DNA of 64,000 nt, taken from assembly GCA_965230005.1 (NCBI GenBank), contig OZ245934.1, positions 1,984,001-2,048,000 of the forward strand, written 5' to 3'. Shown piece by piece: positions 8,650-17,101 of the stretch. The DNA is from SZUA-309 sp965230005 (GTDB taxonomy: Bacteria > Pseudomonadota > Gammaproteobacteria > Pseudomonadales > Azotimanducaceae). The position numbers were made by a program, and so were the translations under genes. Below the pieces are notes generated by a model. The model was not told where the DNA came from. It searched no databases and saw only the letters and a program-made list of their open reading frames with translations. Each line of letters opens with the position of its first letter. The stretch's first letter is position 1.

Positions 8650-9405
8650 ATGAGAAAGCTGAACGGCAAGGTGGCCTGGATCACCGGTGCTGGCACGGGG
8701 ATCGGGGAAGGCGGCGCCGTCGCTCTGGCAGAGGCCGGCATGCAGGTTGTGCTGTCCGGCCGCCGGCGGGAGCCACTGGAAGCCGTTGCGGCCCGCATCG
8801 GTGATGCGGCGAGTGTGCTGCCACTGGACGTTTCCGATAAGACGGCCGTCGCGGAAGCCGCCAGGTCGGTGATCGGCCAGCACGGCCGCCTCGACGTGCT
8901 GGTGAACAGCGCCGGCATCAACGTCAAGGAACGAAACTGGCACAACGTGACCCTCGAAGACTGGGACCGGGTGATCCGCATCGACCTCGATGGTGCTTTT
9001 TACTGCGCGAAAGCCGTGCTCCCAACCATGATCGAGCAAGGTGACGGACTGATCATCAACATCTCTTCCTGGGCCGGTCGGCACGTGAGCGTGTTGACGG
9101 GGCCAGGCTACACCGCGGCGAAGCACGCCATGAACGCGATGAACGAAAGCCTGAACATGGAGCACGGGATTCATGGCATCCGCGCCTGCGCCATCTGTCC
9201 GGGGGAGGTGGCAACGCCGATCCTGGACAATCGACCGGTACCGGTGTCGGACGAAGACAAAGCGAAGATGGTTCAGTCAGAGGATTGCGGCGACCTGATC
9301 CGTTTCATTGCCGAACTGCCGGCGCACGTGTGCATCAACGAGCTGACCATCAGCCCCACCTGGAATCGCGGTTACATTGCCCAGGCGAAGAGCCTGGGGC
9401 CCTGA
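8650..9405 (+). CDS. SDR-family oxidoreductase
   Basis: Classical short-chain dehydrogenase of 251 residues. The cofactor motif TGAGTGIG is near residues 13-20, NSAG near 90, Ser in INISSWAG, and YTAAK is the catalytic Tyr-Lys pair. ATG is preceded by AAGGAC. It lies 61 bases after the enoyl-CoA hydratase on the same strand, so the two may be co-transcribed, in keeping with a beta-oxidation-like role. The substrate is not known. The arrangement of cofactor-binding residues (SGRRRE after strand 2) suggests NADP preference; that is inference. Confidence 0.85.
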   Translation: MRKLNGKVAWITGAGTGIGEGGAVALAEAGMQVVLSGRRREPLEAVAARIGDAASVLPLDVSDKTAVAEAARSVIGQHGRLDVLVNSAGINVKERNWHNVTLEDWDRVIRIDLDGAFYCAKAVLPTMIEQGDGLIINISSWAGRHVSVLTGPGYTAAKHAMNAMNESLNMEHGIHGIRACAICPGEVATPILDNRPVPVSDEDKAKMVQSEDCGDLIRFIAELPAHVCINELTISPTWNRGYIAQAKSLGP

Positions 9406-9415
9406 GCGCCTGCTG

Positions 9416-9441
9416 CGCGGCGCCCCTCAAGCGGCGCCGCG
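9416..9441. terminator. Strong GC hairpin between convergent genes
   Basis: CGCGGCGCC and GGCGCCGCG form a perfect 9-base-pair stem around an 8-base loop between the SDR stop and the convergent SYLF gene. There is no long T run on either side, so it may act as a weak, bidirectional or Rho-assisted terminator. Confidence 0.45.
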
Positions 9442-9450
9442 TCACCTCCC

Positions 9451-10032
9451 CTACTCGACGGGCTTGTAGCCGAACTTGGCGCCCGCAATGCTGGCTTCGT
9501 ACATGAGCCCACCCTTGGCCACCGTGAACACGGCCATTCCTTTCGTGTAGGAACCGCGGGTGGTGGCGTCGTTCTGACCGCCAGAGGCACCGGCGCTGCC
9601 GCCGCCCTGGGTCGAGGTACCCGCCGAGGCGCCTGCAGTAATGGCGACCGCCGTGGCCTGCGCACCGAACTCGAAGTTGCCGGAAGAGAAGTCGTTGAAG
9701 GCGCGTTCATCTTCGAAGAAGACGATCATGGAGTAGGCCTGCCCACCGAACTGCAGGCCGACGCTCACCTGTCCCATGGACGTGTTGCCGACATGTTCAC
9801 CGCCAACGAAAACCCGGCCTTTGCCGCCAGCACCGCCAATGCCAATGCCGCCCTTACCGATGGTCGGAAAGAGCGCGTAGCCGTAGGCGCTGTCGAAGAA
9901 GCCGCCGCTGGCGCCTGCTTCCTGGAACACTTTCCGCGACTCGTCGTAGCCATCCGCCTGCGCGAGCGGGGCGATGGCGATGGCGATGAGCAGCGCAGCG
10001 GCTGCCAGTGAGAAGCTCGTTAATCTGGTCAT
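9451..10032 (-). CDS. Exported SYLF/YSC84-domain lipid-binding protein, copy 1
   Basis: Small exported protein of 193 residues with a signal peptide (MTRLTSFSLAAAALL to AQA). The body carries the SYLF/YSC84 domain: repeated Gly-rich strands (GKGGIGIGGAGGKGRVF), the QVSVGLQFGGQAYSMIVFF core and the closing GGLMYEASIAGAKFGY. The family binds phosphoinositides in eukaryotes; its bacterial role is poorly defined. The start is taken at the ATG seven codons inside the open frame because the signal peptide begins there. It is a close tandem paralogue of the next gene upstream, and nearly every block of sequence is shared. Confidence 0.85.
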   Translation of the reverse strand: MTRLTSFSLAAAALLIAIAIAPLAQADGYDESRKVFQEAGASGGFFDSAYGYALFPTIGKGGIGIGGAGGKGRVFVGGEHVGNTSMGQVSVGLQFGGQAYSMIVFFEDERAFNDFSSGNFEFGAQATAVAITAGASAGTSTQGGGSAGASGGQNDATTRGSYTKGMAVFTVAKGGLMYEASIAGAKFGYKPVE

Positions 10033-10104
10033 GGGTCTCTCCCGTGGGTTCAATATTCAGTTCAAAAGGCCGGGCGCACAGACCAGCGCCCGCCTTCGCT
10101 GTGG

Positions 10105-10713
10105 TTATTGGCCTTCTTCGCTCGCCTCGGCCGGTTCCCCGCCAACGGGTTTGTAGCCGAATTTGGCGCCGCCGATGCTGGCTTCGTACATGAGGCCGCC
10201 CTTGGCCACCGTGAAGACGGCGAGGCCGCGGCTGTAGGTTCCCGCCGTTGTTGCATCGTGGCGACCGCCCGACGCACCGGCCGTGCCGCCGCCGGCCGTG
10301 GAGGCGCTGGCTGAGGCGCCGGCAGTAATGGCCACGGCCGTGGCCTGAGCACCAAACTCGAAATTGCCGGAAGAGAACTCACGGAAGGCCCGTTCGTCCT
10401 CGAAGAAGATGATCATGGAATAGGCCTGACCGCCAAGCTGGAAACCAATGGTGACCTGGCCCATGGACGTGTTGCCCACGTGCTGGCCGCCAACGAACAC
10501 CCGGCCCTTGCCCCCGGCGCCGCCGATGCCGATGGCGCCCTTGCCGATGGTCGGGAAGAGCGCGTAGCCATAGGCGCTGCCGAAGTAGCGGCCGCTCGCT
10601 CCGGCGTTCTGAAAGACTTTCCGGGCATCGTCGTAGCCGTCCGCCAGGGCCGGCAGGGATACCGTTGAGAGAGCCAGGGCAAGCCCCAGCCAGACGGTCC
10701 TTTGTAGTCTCAT
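10105..10713 (-). CDS. Exported SYLF/YSC84-domain lipid-binding protein, copy 2
   Basis: Tandem paralogue of the gene 72 bases downstream: 202 residues, signal peptide MRLQRTVWLGLALAL to ALA, then the same SYLF domain (GKGAIGIGGAGGKGRVF; GGLMYEASIGGAKFGY). It differs by a short acidic tail (about GGEPAEASEEGQ) absent from copy 1. The ATG follows GAGGTG. An in-frame open region continues upstream into the divergent membrane-protein gene but is antisense to it and not coding. The two copies probably arose by local duplication and share a transcript. Confidence 0.85.
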   Translation of the reverse strand: MRLQRTVWLGLALALSTVSLPALADGYDDARKVFQNAGASGRYFGSAYGYALFPTIGKGAIGIGGAGGKGRVFVGGQHVGNTSMGQVTIGFQLGGQAYSMIIFFEDERAFREFSSGNFEFGAQATAVAITAGASASASTAGGGTAGASGGRHDATTAGTYSRGLAVFTVAKGGLMYEASIGGAKFGYKPVGGEPAEASEEGQ

Positions 10714-10761
10714 GGGAGGCACCTCAGTAAACTGCGCGCACATGTTACACACTCCCGGCGG

Positions 10762-11514
10762 ATGATCGAAACCGAGCAAAACTGGCTGCCGCTGGCCGTG
10801 CTGGCGACCTCGATGGTGGTCGTTCACCTCTTCTTCCCGGTCTTCGACCGCCTCATGCACGCCCGGGAATCCCTGTGGATGGGCCTCATCGGCGGTATCG
10901 CTACCGGCTACGTCATTATCTACCTGCTGCCGAAGATCGCCCGGGTGACCGCAGGAACCATCGGCATTGACCCGCTCGCTGAACTCCAGTTCAACGACCT
11001 GTGGATGTACATGCTGCTCCTCGCGGGCATCGTCGCCTATCTGGTCATGCTGCACCTGGACGACACGCTCGGGCCAAGCACCGCCCGCCTCTTCGACACC
11101 TTTGCGCACGGTGCCTACAGTTTCCTCGTGGGCTACGTCTTCGTGGAAATGTCCTCTGCGTACCTTTCGATCAACGTTGCGATGGCGGTGATTTTCGCCC
11201 TGCACCTGCTTGGCATGAATCATCTGTTTCGTCAGAGCTGGCCCGCACAGTTCGACCACAAGGGCCGCTGGGCGTTTACGCTTCTGCTGCTGGCCGGCGT
11301 CGGCGCCGGCTTCCTTACAGAACTGAGCAAGACGGCCATTAATGCCATCACAGCCTTCCTGGCAGGCGTAATCCTCGTGAACGTGATTGCCGAAGAACTG
11401 CCGTTGAACCACCAGCATCGAGTGCCCTATTACCTCCTGGGGCTCGGCCTGTTCATGCTCTTCGCGTTTACCCTGCTGACCGTCGACGAACGGCTGGCCT
11501 ATCCGGCTTACTGA
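10762..11514 (+). CDS. Polytopic membrane protein, possibly ZIP-like
   Basis: Integral membrane protein of 250 residues with about seven or eight hydrophobic segments, starting with a TM after residue 8. Features reminiscent of ZIP metal transporters are GIATGYVIIYLLPKI, His-containing helices (HLLGMNHLF) and AFLAGVILVNVIAEELP near the end. The classic ZIP HxxPEG motif is not complete, so the assignment is tentative. It is divergent from the SYLF pair, with only 48 bases between the two starts, so the promoters must overlap. Confidence 0.6.
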   Translation: MIETEQNWLPLAVLATSMVVVHLFFPVFDRLMHARESLWMGLIGGIATGYVIIYLLPKIARVTAGTIGIDPLAELQFNDLWMYMLLLAGIVAYLVMLHLDDTLGPSTARLFDTFAHGAYSFLVGYVFVEMSSAYLSINVAMAVIFALHLLGMNHLFRQSWPAQFDHKGRWAFTLLLLAGVGAGFLTELSKTAINAITAFLAGVILVNVIAEELPLNHQHRVPYYLLGLGLFMLFAFTLLTVDERLAYPAY

Positions 11515-11523
11515 AGCGCCGAA

Positions 11524-12666
11524 TCAATCTGACCGGTCACCGGTTCCGGTGTGCCTGTCGGCCAGCACCGCTTCGAGACCAGCGATGAGCAGGTCGCGGA
11601 TCTGCTCGACAATGGCAAGCTCCGCTTCACGATCGAAGCCGGCCACACGCGGGGTGTGCAGATGCCCGAGCGGCAGCGGCGCCCGGTCCAGTTCCCGGGC
11701 CAGGTTCCCATTCAGGCGCACAGTTCGGTAGCTGATTTCGTTCGAGAGGTAGCCCCCGCCGGATCCGGCGACGGCGGTCTCTCCGGATAGCGCTTCGAGA
11801 CGCATGACCTGGCGCTCACCGCTCTCGAGGGTTCGCACGCGTCGATTGTCACGCACCTCATAAGGTCCGCTGGTTGCGGCCATGGCCTGCGCCGGCAGAG
11901 TGAATTCGACGAACTCGGGGCCGGCAAGCGGCTGGCCGTTGAGCGCGGGCACCAGCGGGTCTGCTTGCGAGGCTCCCGTCAGGACGTTGCGATTATCGGT
12001 CACCGCCGATGAACGGCGTCGACCCGGGAAGCGCTCGAGATCGAAGGCATCCCGACCCATGCTGACCGTAAGGAACAGTTCGTGCTCACCGGCGCGGAGC
12101 AGCGGTTCGAACTCGCGTTCGATGAGACCTCCGTCGAAGTCGCCGAAACGCACGGGTACAAGCACGGCCTCGACCCGCGCGGGTCCTGCCTGCGTCTCGA
12201 GTTCCGTGCCGTCGAGGAGGAGCGCCGCCAGGCCCGAAGGGTTGCTTTGCTCGAGGTTGCGGTCGAGGTGAAAGGGATCGAAGCCACTCATGAACACCCG
12301 AAGGCCCTGCCATGGACTCGCGTCTTCCCGGCCAAAGCCGCGGCTCGTCCGTTCAAAGGCGGCTCGCGCGGCGACGTCGCAGCCGGCGAAGCTTCTGAGC
12401 GCCGCGAGCCTCGCCCAGTAGAGGGGCCGATCATCCGCATCCCCCGCTTGCGCCCGGGCAGTCGCGCGAGCCCAGAGCTCCGCGCCAAGGGCGTCAGCCT
12501 CCACCGGGTCCGGGCAGGGTGTCAGCTTCAGATCATGAAGCAGACTCTGGTAGTCGATCTGTCTCTCGATGGATTCGAGTCGGTTGAGGCGTTTCTGTTC
12601 GACGTCGGCCATGGCGCTTGCTGCCAGTGTGACCAGCAGCATGGTCAGGACCCACCTGCCGATCAA
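11524..12666 (-). CDS. Exported pyroglutamyl-peptidase I (C15)-like protein with Cys-to-Ser nucleophile
   Basis: A 380-residue protein with a signal peptide (residues 1-20, ending AMA). After a helical N-terminal region it follows the pyrrolidone-carboxylate peptidase fold: MSGFDPFHLDRNLEQSNPSG (residues 126-145) matches the GFxPFGG...NPS region, the catalytic Glu is Glu211 in AFDLERFP, and the AGTYVCN nucleophile motif appears as GGGYLSNEISY with Ser308 (codon 11743-11745) in place of Cys. A His follows in GHLHTP (335 or 337). Family C15 enzymes are normally cytosolic and about 210 residues, so this is a large, exported, nucleophile-substituted relative. It could be inactive, a binding protein, or a serine version. 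Its ATG overlaps the MFS stop by four bases. Confidence 0.7.
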   Translation of the reverse strand: MIGRWVLTMLLVTLAASAMADVEQKRLNRLESIERQIDYQSLLHDLKLTPCPDPVEADALGAELWARATARAQAGDADDRPLYWARLAALRSFAGCDVAARAAFERTSRGFGREDASPWQGLRVFMSGFDPFHLDRNLEQSNPSGLAALLLDGTELETQAGPARVEAVLVPVRFGDFDGGLIEREFEPLLRAGEHELFLTVSMGRDAFDLERFPGRRRSSAVTDNRNVLTGASQADPLVPALNGQPLAGPEFVEFTLPAQAMAATSGPYEVRDNRRVRTLESGERQVMRLEALSGETAVAGSGGGYLSNEISYRTVRLNGNLARELDRAPLPLGHLHTPRVAGFDREAELAIVEQIRDLLIAGLEAVLADRHTGTGDRSD

Positions 12667-13952
12667 GTCGATGCCTCGCTGAGTGTCTCGAGGTCCCGAA
12701 GATGGCGCGGCTCCCTGAAGGCGAGCAGGCAGGCAAAGGACAGCACATAGAGTCCGCCAAAAACCATGAAGAGCTGGGCGAAGTTGAGCTCCACGGAGAG
12801 GGCTGCAGAAAGACCGGCGCCGGTCGATCGACCCAGATTCGCCAGGGCCATGTAGACGGCAAACTGGGTTGCGGCCACCTTCTGCCAGGTGAGATTCATG
12901 TATTGCGCTATGAGACAGACGAAGATCACCTGCTCCACGAGCAGGTAGCCGGCCAGCATGGCAAAAAGGTAACGTTCGTTGCCCCAGAGCTCTGGCAGCA
13001 GCGAGAAGGTGAAAAGCTGTGCCGCACCTGCCGCCAGGGCCACGAGCAGAACCTGGCGGGCCCCGAACCGATCAACAAGGGGACCGACCAGCAGGCCAAA
13101 AACCGCGCAGACACCGATGAGCGTGCCGTAGTTGCGGCTGTACACCTCGGCCTCAAAGCCGAGCTCCTGTACGGCAAAGACCGGTGCGGCTGCGAGAAAA
13201 GCGCCCATGGCGACGCGCACGAGAAAGACCGACGCCGTGATCACCAGACTCATGGGCAGCAGGAGGGCCCGACGCAGATCGGTGAAAAGCCGACCGAGGG
13301 TCGGCGACAGTCCTTCGGCGTCAGGATGCGGAACGCCGCTGCTCCAGGGCAGGCGCCGCTCTCCGGGACGCTCCAGCGAGAACACCACAATGGAGAAGAT
13401 GGCGGCGATGGTCAGCGCGCCAGCAAGCCCCGTGGCCACCAGACCGAAGTTCGCAAGGAGGTAGGCGGCCACCACGCCGGTACCGGCAATACCGCCCACC
13501 TGACCGAAAGCCATCAAGGCATTAGCCCGGCCGCGCTCGGCAAAAGGCAGGACATCGATCGCCATACCATCCACGGCGACGTCCTGCGTTGCCGCACAGG
13601 CGTTCACAAGAAAGCCAACAGTCATGAGCAGGCCCAGCTGGCTGGCCGGGTCCGGCACCAGGGCAAGAAGCACGAGCATCAGCATGAGTCCGGACTGCGC
13701 GAGCATGATCCAGGGCCGGCGCCGCCCCATGGGCGGAAAACCGAAGCGATCCATGAAGGGACCGGCAACGAGCTTGAAAGCCCAGGGCAGACCGACGACA
13801 GCAACAAAGGACCCCACGGCGACGGTGTCGTAGCCCTGAGCCGCCAGCCAGGCGGGCATGGCAACGTCCAGAATACCGATCGGGATACCCTGGGCCACGT
13901 AGAGGAGCGTAAAAGCGCTGAAACGCAGGCGCCGGGAACCCGTGAGGGTCAT
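12663..13952 (-). CDS. MFS permease, AmpG/SLC33-like
   Basis: Twelve-TM major facilitator permease of about 429 residues. The motif NACAATQDVAVDGMAIDVLP, followed by ERGRANA, is the hallmark of the AmpG/acetyl-CoA-transporter (SLC33) branch, and RFGFPPMGRRRPWI is the loop 2-3 motif. AmpG proteins import muropeptides; this more distant member may carry another peptide or CoA-like solute. ATG at 13952 is preferred; a TTG six codons earlier (13970) is possible. It overlaps the downstream pyroglutamyl-peptidase-like gene by four bases, so the pair may import and process small peptides together (inference). Confidence 0.8.
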   Translation of the reverse strand: MTLTGSRRLRFSAFTLLYVAQGIPIGILDVAMPAWLAAQGYDTVAVGSFVAVVGLPWAFKLVAGPFMDRFGFPPMGRRRPWIMLAQSGLMLMLVLLALVPDPASQLGLLMTVGFLVNACAATQDVAVDGMAIDVLPFAERGRANALMAFGQVGGIAGTGVVAAYLLANFGLVATGLAGALTIAAIFSIVVFSLERPGERRLPWSSGVPHPDAEGLSPTLGRLFTDLRRALLLPMSLVITASVFLVRVAMGAFLAAAPVFAVQELGFEAEVYSRNYGTLIGVCAVFGLLVGPLVDRFGARQVLLVALAAGAAQLFTFSLLPELWGNERYLFAMLAGYLLVEQVIFVCLIAQYMNLTWQKVAATQFAVYMALANLGRSTGAGLSAALSVELNFAQLFMVFGGLYVLSFACLLAFREPRHLRDLETLSEAST

Positions 13953-13995
13953 GAAGCCCGCCGTGGTCAAGATTCAGAAATGGTGTAGAGCGCGC

Positions 13996-14352
13996 TCAGG
14001 TTTTCAGAACGCGGAGCACATCCTCGAGTTCAACGATCATCTGCTTCACGAGGAGTTTGAACTGAGTCTGATCCTGCTTGGCTTCGTCGCCGGTCAGGCG
14101 CTGGCGCGCGCCACCGATGGTGAAACCCTGATCGTAGAGGAGCGAGCGGATCTGACGGATGATGATCACATCCTGACGCTGATAGTAGCGCCGGTTGCCG
14201 CGGCGTTTGACGGGCTTGAGCTGCGGAAACTCCTGCTCCCAGTAGCGGAGCACGTGGGGCTTCACCTCACAGAGCTGGCTGACCTCACCGATGGTGAAGT
14301 AGCGCTTCCCCGGAATCGGGGGAAGATCGTCACTCTGACTCGGGTCCAGCAT
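13996..14352 (-). CDS. MerR-family transcriptional regulator next to ihfA
   Basis: A 118-residue MerR-like protein. The winged helix-turn-helix is at residues 17-60 (RYFTIGEVSQLCEVKPHVLRYWE, then RRGNRRYYQRQDV), followed by a short coiled-coil helix. It has no effector-binding domain and no metal-binding Cys. This gene regularly follows ihfA in gammaproteobacteria; its target is not established. Its first 23 bases overlap the end of ihfA, so it is expressed from the pheST-ihfA transcript. Confidence 0.92.
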   Translation of the reverse strand: MLDPSQSDDLPPIPGKRYFTIGEVSQLCEVKPHVLRYWEQEFPQLKPVKRRGNRRYYQRQDVIIIRQIRSLLYDQGFTIGGARQRLTGDEAKQDQTQFKLLVKQMIVELEDVLRVLKT

Positions 14353-14635
14353 ATGCTTCCACTCTGGCTTTCAGTTTCTGCCCGGGGCGGAAAGTCACCA
14401 CCCGGCGCGCCGTAATCGGAATCTCTTCTCCGGTTTTCGGGTTGCGACCCGGTCGCTCGCCCTTCTCACGCAGATCGAAGTTGCCGAACCCCGACAGCTT
14501 AACCTGTTCGTTGCGTTCCAGGCTCGAGCGAACTTCATCGAAGAACAACTCAACGATTTCCTTGGCCTCACGCTTGTTCAAGCCCAGCTCATCGAAGAGC
14601 CGGTCGGCCATCTGCGCTTTCGTCAACGCGCTCAA
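14330..14635 (-). CDS. ihfA: Integration host factor subunit alpha
   Basis: DNA-bending nucleoid protein of 101 residues, near the E. coli length of 99. The HU/IHF fold is clear: KAQMADRLFDELGLNKREAKEIVE helices, the beta-arm GRNPKTGEEIPITARRVV with the intercalating Pro, and the closing FRPGQKLKARVE. It pairs with IhfB. The start is TTG at 14635, preceded by AGGAG eight bases upstream. It lies 62 bases downstream of pheT, and the merR-type gene overlaps its 3' end. Confidence 0.96.
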   Translation of the reverse strand: MSALTKAQMADRLFDELGLNKREAKEIVELFFDEVRSSLERNEQVKLSGFGNFDLREKGERPGRNPKTGEEIPITARRVVTFRPGQKLKARVEAYAGPESE

Positions 14636-14697
14636 TGTCGTACTCCTTTCCCCAGCGAACGGCCGACTGAGGTCGGCTATCCGGTCCGAGGGCGGGC

Positions 14698-17091
14698 CTA
14701 ACGCAGCCTGGCACCCACTGCATTGGTGAGCGCTTCTATGGCGGTCTGCATGTATTGCCCGATCTCCTCCTCGTTAAGGGTGGCGGAAGGGCTCTGCAAG
14801 GTCAAGCCTACGCCCAGGCTTTTCTCTGTAGAATCAATACCTTTGCCTTGATACACGTCAAACAGCCTCAAGTCTACAAGCACTTCTGCAAGGCTTTTGG
14901 AAAGCACGCTGACGATTTCTACCGCCGGAACGGCCTCCGGCACCACAATCGCCAGGTCCCGGCGCACGCTCGGAAAGCGCGATACCACGCCATGCCGCCG
15001 ACGGCCGCGGGTCAGGAGCCCTTCGGCGGTCAGCTCCATGAGGAATATCTCCCCAGGGATATCCAGACGCCCTTCGATTTCCGGATGCAGGCGCCCAAGG
15101 CGGCCGATTGCAGAACCATTCACCAGAACACTGGCGGCCTGCCCCGGGTGCAGCACGGGATCATCAAGCCGTTCGAAGCTCACCCCCTCCTGCCCGGACC
15201 AGGCGAGCAGGCGCTCGAGGTCGCCCTTCAGATCGAAAAAGTCCGCGGCGCCGCCGTCGGTATTCCAGCTTTCCGCTGAGCGCCGGCCCCAGAGTACGGC
15301 CCCGGCCATGAGCGGCTGCTCCACCATGGCGCCGGTTTCCGCCGGTGGCAGGAAACACTGCCCCACCTCGAAGAGCCGGACCCGATCCTGCTGTCGTGCG
15401 ACATTGTTCTGCAGGGCGTCGATGAGGCCCGGGAACAGGCTCGTACGCATGACGGACTGCTCGAGGGACATGGGATTCTCGAGAGCCTGCGCCGGCACAC
15501 CCGGGGCCAGGAGGTCCTGCAGGCGCGGGTCGATGAAGCTGTAGGTGATCACTTCCTGATAGCCGAGATCGACAAACTGCTGCTTCAGCGCCGGTACCGA
15601 GCTCGCCTCTAAAGGCACTTCACGGAGCGTCAGGTCCGTGGTCGGTCGCCGACTCGGGACGTTGTTGTAGCCGTAGATGCGGCAGATCTCTTCGACCAGA
15701 TCCGCTTCCAGGGCAATGTCGAAGCGGTGGCTGGGGGCACGGATCTGCCAGCGCACGCCTTCCGGAGACTCACTACGGTCCAGCAGCTCAAAGCCGAGGC
15801 GCTCGAGGGCCTGGTCGACGTCGGTCACCGCGATGTCCACGCCGAGGAGCGCGTTCAGCCGCTCCGAGCGCAGGGTGACCTCTGCGGGCACAGGCAGATG
15901 GTCCTGGGAAAGTGCCTCGTGAATCGGTCCCGGCGACCCCCCGACAATCTCGATCAGCAACGCCGTCGCCCGTTCCACCGCCGCTCGCTGCAGCTCGAAA
16001 TCGACGCCGCGCTCATAGCGGTGGGCGGCATCGGTGGTCAGACCGTACTTCCGCGCGGTGCCAGCCACGGCCAGCGGGCTGAAGAATGCACACTCGAGAA
16101 AGACGTCCTTCGTGTCCGGCTGCACACCGCTGCGTTCGCCGCCCATAACGCCCGCCATGGCCACGGGACCGGAGCCGTCGGTGATGAGCAGCGTCTGATC
16201 GTCAAAGGTGACTTCCTTGCCGTCGAGGAGCGTCAGCTTTTCACCCGGCTGCGACTGACGTACCACGATCGGTTCCGCCAGCTGCGCCAGGTCAAAGGCG
16301 TGCATGGGCTGGCCGAGTTCCATCATCACGAGATTGGTGACATCAACCACCGGATCAATGGGCCTGAGTCCCGTCCGGCGCAGGCGTTCCTTCAGCCAGT
16401 TCGGCGAGGGTCGAGAAGTGTCGACGCCACGGATGACGCGACCGAGATAGCGTGGGCAACCAGCCGGATCTTCGAGGCGCACCTCGAAAGTGTCTTCATG
16501 CTCGGCAGCTACCGGATCAATCGCCGCCATGTTGACGGCCACGTTGTTGAGCACGCCCACTTCCCGGGCGATGCCCTTGAGGCTCAAGCAGTCGCCGCGA
16601 TTCGGGGTCAGGTCCAGATCGATAATGCGGTCTTCCAGGGCGAGGGCTTCCCGCAGGTCCGCGCCAGCCGCGAGCCCCTCATCAAGCTCGAGGATGCCAT
16701 CGTGGTCCTCACCGAGGCCGAGCTCCTGTGCGCTGCAGAGCATGCCGTGCGATTCCACGTCGCGGAGCTTTGCTTTGCGGATCTTGAAGTTTTCCGGCAG
16801 CACAGCGCCCACCTTCGCAAAGGCAGTCACCAGACCCGGACGCACGTTAGGCGCGCCGCACACCACCTGGTGCACGGTTTCGCCGTCGTTCACCTGGCAC
16901 ACGGACAGCTTGTCGGCATTCGGATGTTTGGCAACGTCGTCAACCCGCGCGACCACCACGCCACGGAAATCACCGGCAACGGGCTCGATACCGTCCACCT
17001 CGAGGCCCGCCATGGTCAGCTGCTCGAGGAGTGCATCCGGTTCCAGCTCCGGCTGCACCCATTCACGCAGCCACTGTTCGTTGAACTTCAT
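14698..17091 (-). CDS. pheT: Phenylalanyl-tRNA synthetase beta subunit
   Basis: Beta subunit of the alpha2-beta2 PheRS, 797 residues (E. coli 795). Domains in order: tRNA-binding OB fold (residues 40-150, with DDVAKHPNADKLSVCQVN), B3/4 editing domain (210-370), B5 domain (400-475), catalytic-like core (490-680) and the C-terminal anticodon-binding FDX-ACB domain (705-797, RFPSVRRDLAIVVPE). ATG at 17091 gives the standard N-terminus MKFNEQWLREWVQPEL; an open extension upstream into pheS is not coding. It starts 10 bases after the pheS stop. Confidence 0.97.
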   Translation of the reverse strand: MKFNEQWLREWVQPELEPDALLEQLTMAGLEVDGIEPVAGDFRGVVVARVDDVAKHPNADKLSVCQVNDGETVHQVVCGAPNVRPGLVTAFAKVGAVLPENFKIRKAKLRDVESHGMLCSAQELGLGEDHDGILELDEGLAAGADLREALALEDRIIDLDLTPNRGDCLSLKGIAREVGVLNNVAVNMAAIDPVAAEHEDTFEVRLEDPAGCPRYLGRVIRGVDTSRPSPNWLKERLRRTGLRPIDPVVDVTNLVMMELGQPMHAFDLAQLAEPIVVRQSQPGEKLTLLDGKEVTFDDQTLLITDGSGPVAMAGVMGGERSGVQPDTKDVFLECAFFSPLAVAGTARKYGLTTDAAHRYERGVDFELQRAAVERATALLIEIVGGSPGPIHEALSQDHLPVPAEVTLRSERLNALLGVDIAVTDVDQALERLGFELLDRSESPEGVRWQIRAPSHRFDIALEADLVEEICRIYGYNNVPSRRPTTDLTLREVPLEASSVPALKQQFVDLGYQEVITYSFIDPRLQDLLAPGVPAQALENPMSLEQSVMRTSLFPGLIDALQNNVARQQDRVRLFEVGQCFLPPAETGAMVEQPLMAGAVLWGRRSAESWNTDGGAADFFDLKGDLERLLAWSGQEGVSFERLDDPVLHPGQAASVLVNGSAIGRLGRLHPEIEGRLDIPGEIFLMELTAEGLLTRGRRRHGVVSRFPSVRRDLAIVVPEAVPAVEIVSVLSKSLAEVLVDLRLFDVYQGKGIDSTEKSLGVGLTLQSPSATLNEEEIGQYMQTAIEALTNAVGARLR

Positions 17092-17101
17092 GGTCTGGCT
17101 C

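Noticed and set aside
12702..13988. A 428-codon open frame on the plus strand opposite the AmpG-like MFS gene
   Set aside because: It has no recognisable domain, is rich in His/Gln/Arg/Gly as expected for an antisense shadow in GC-rich DNA, and the minus strand has a complete MFS with clear motifs.
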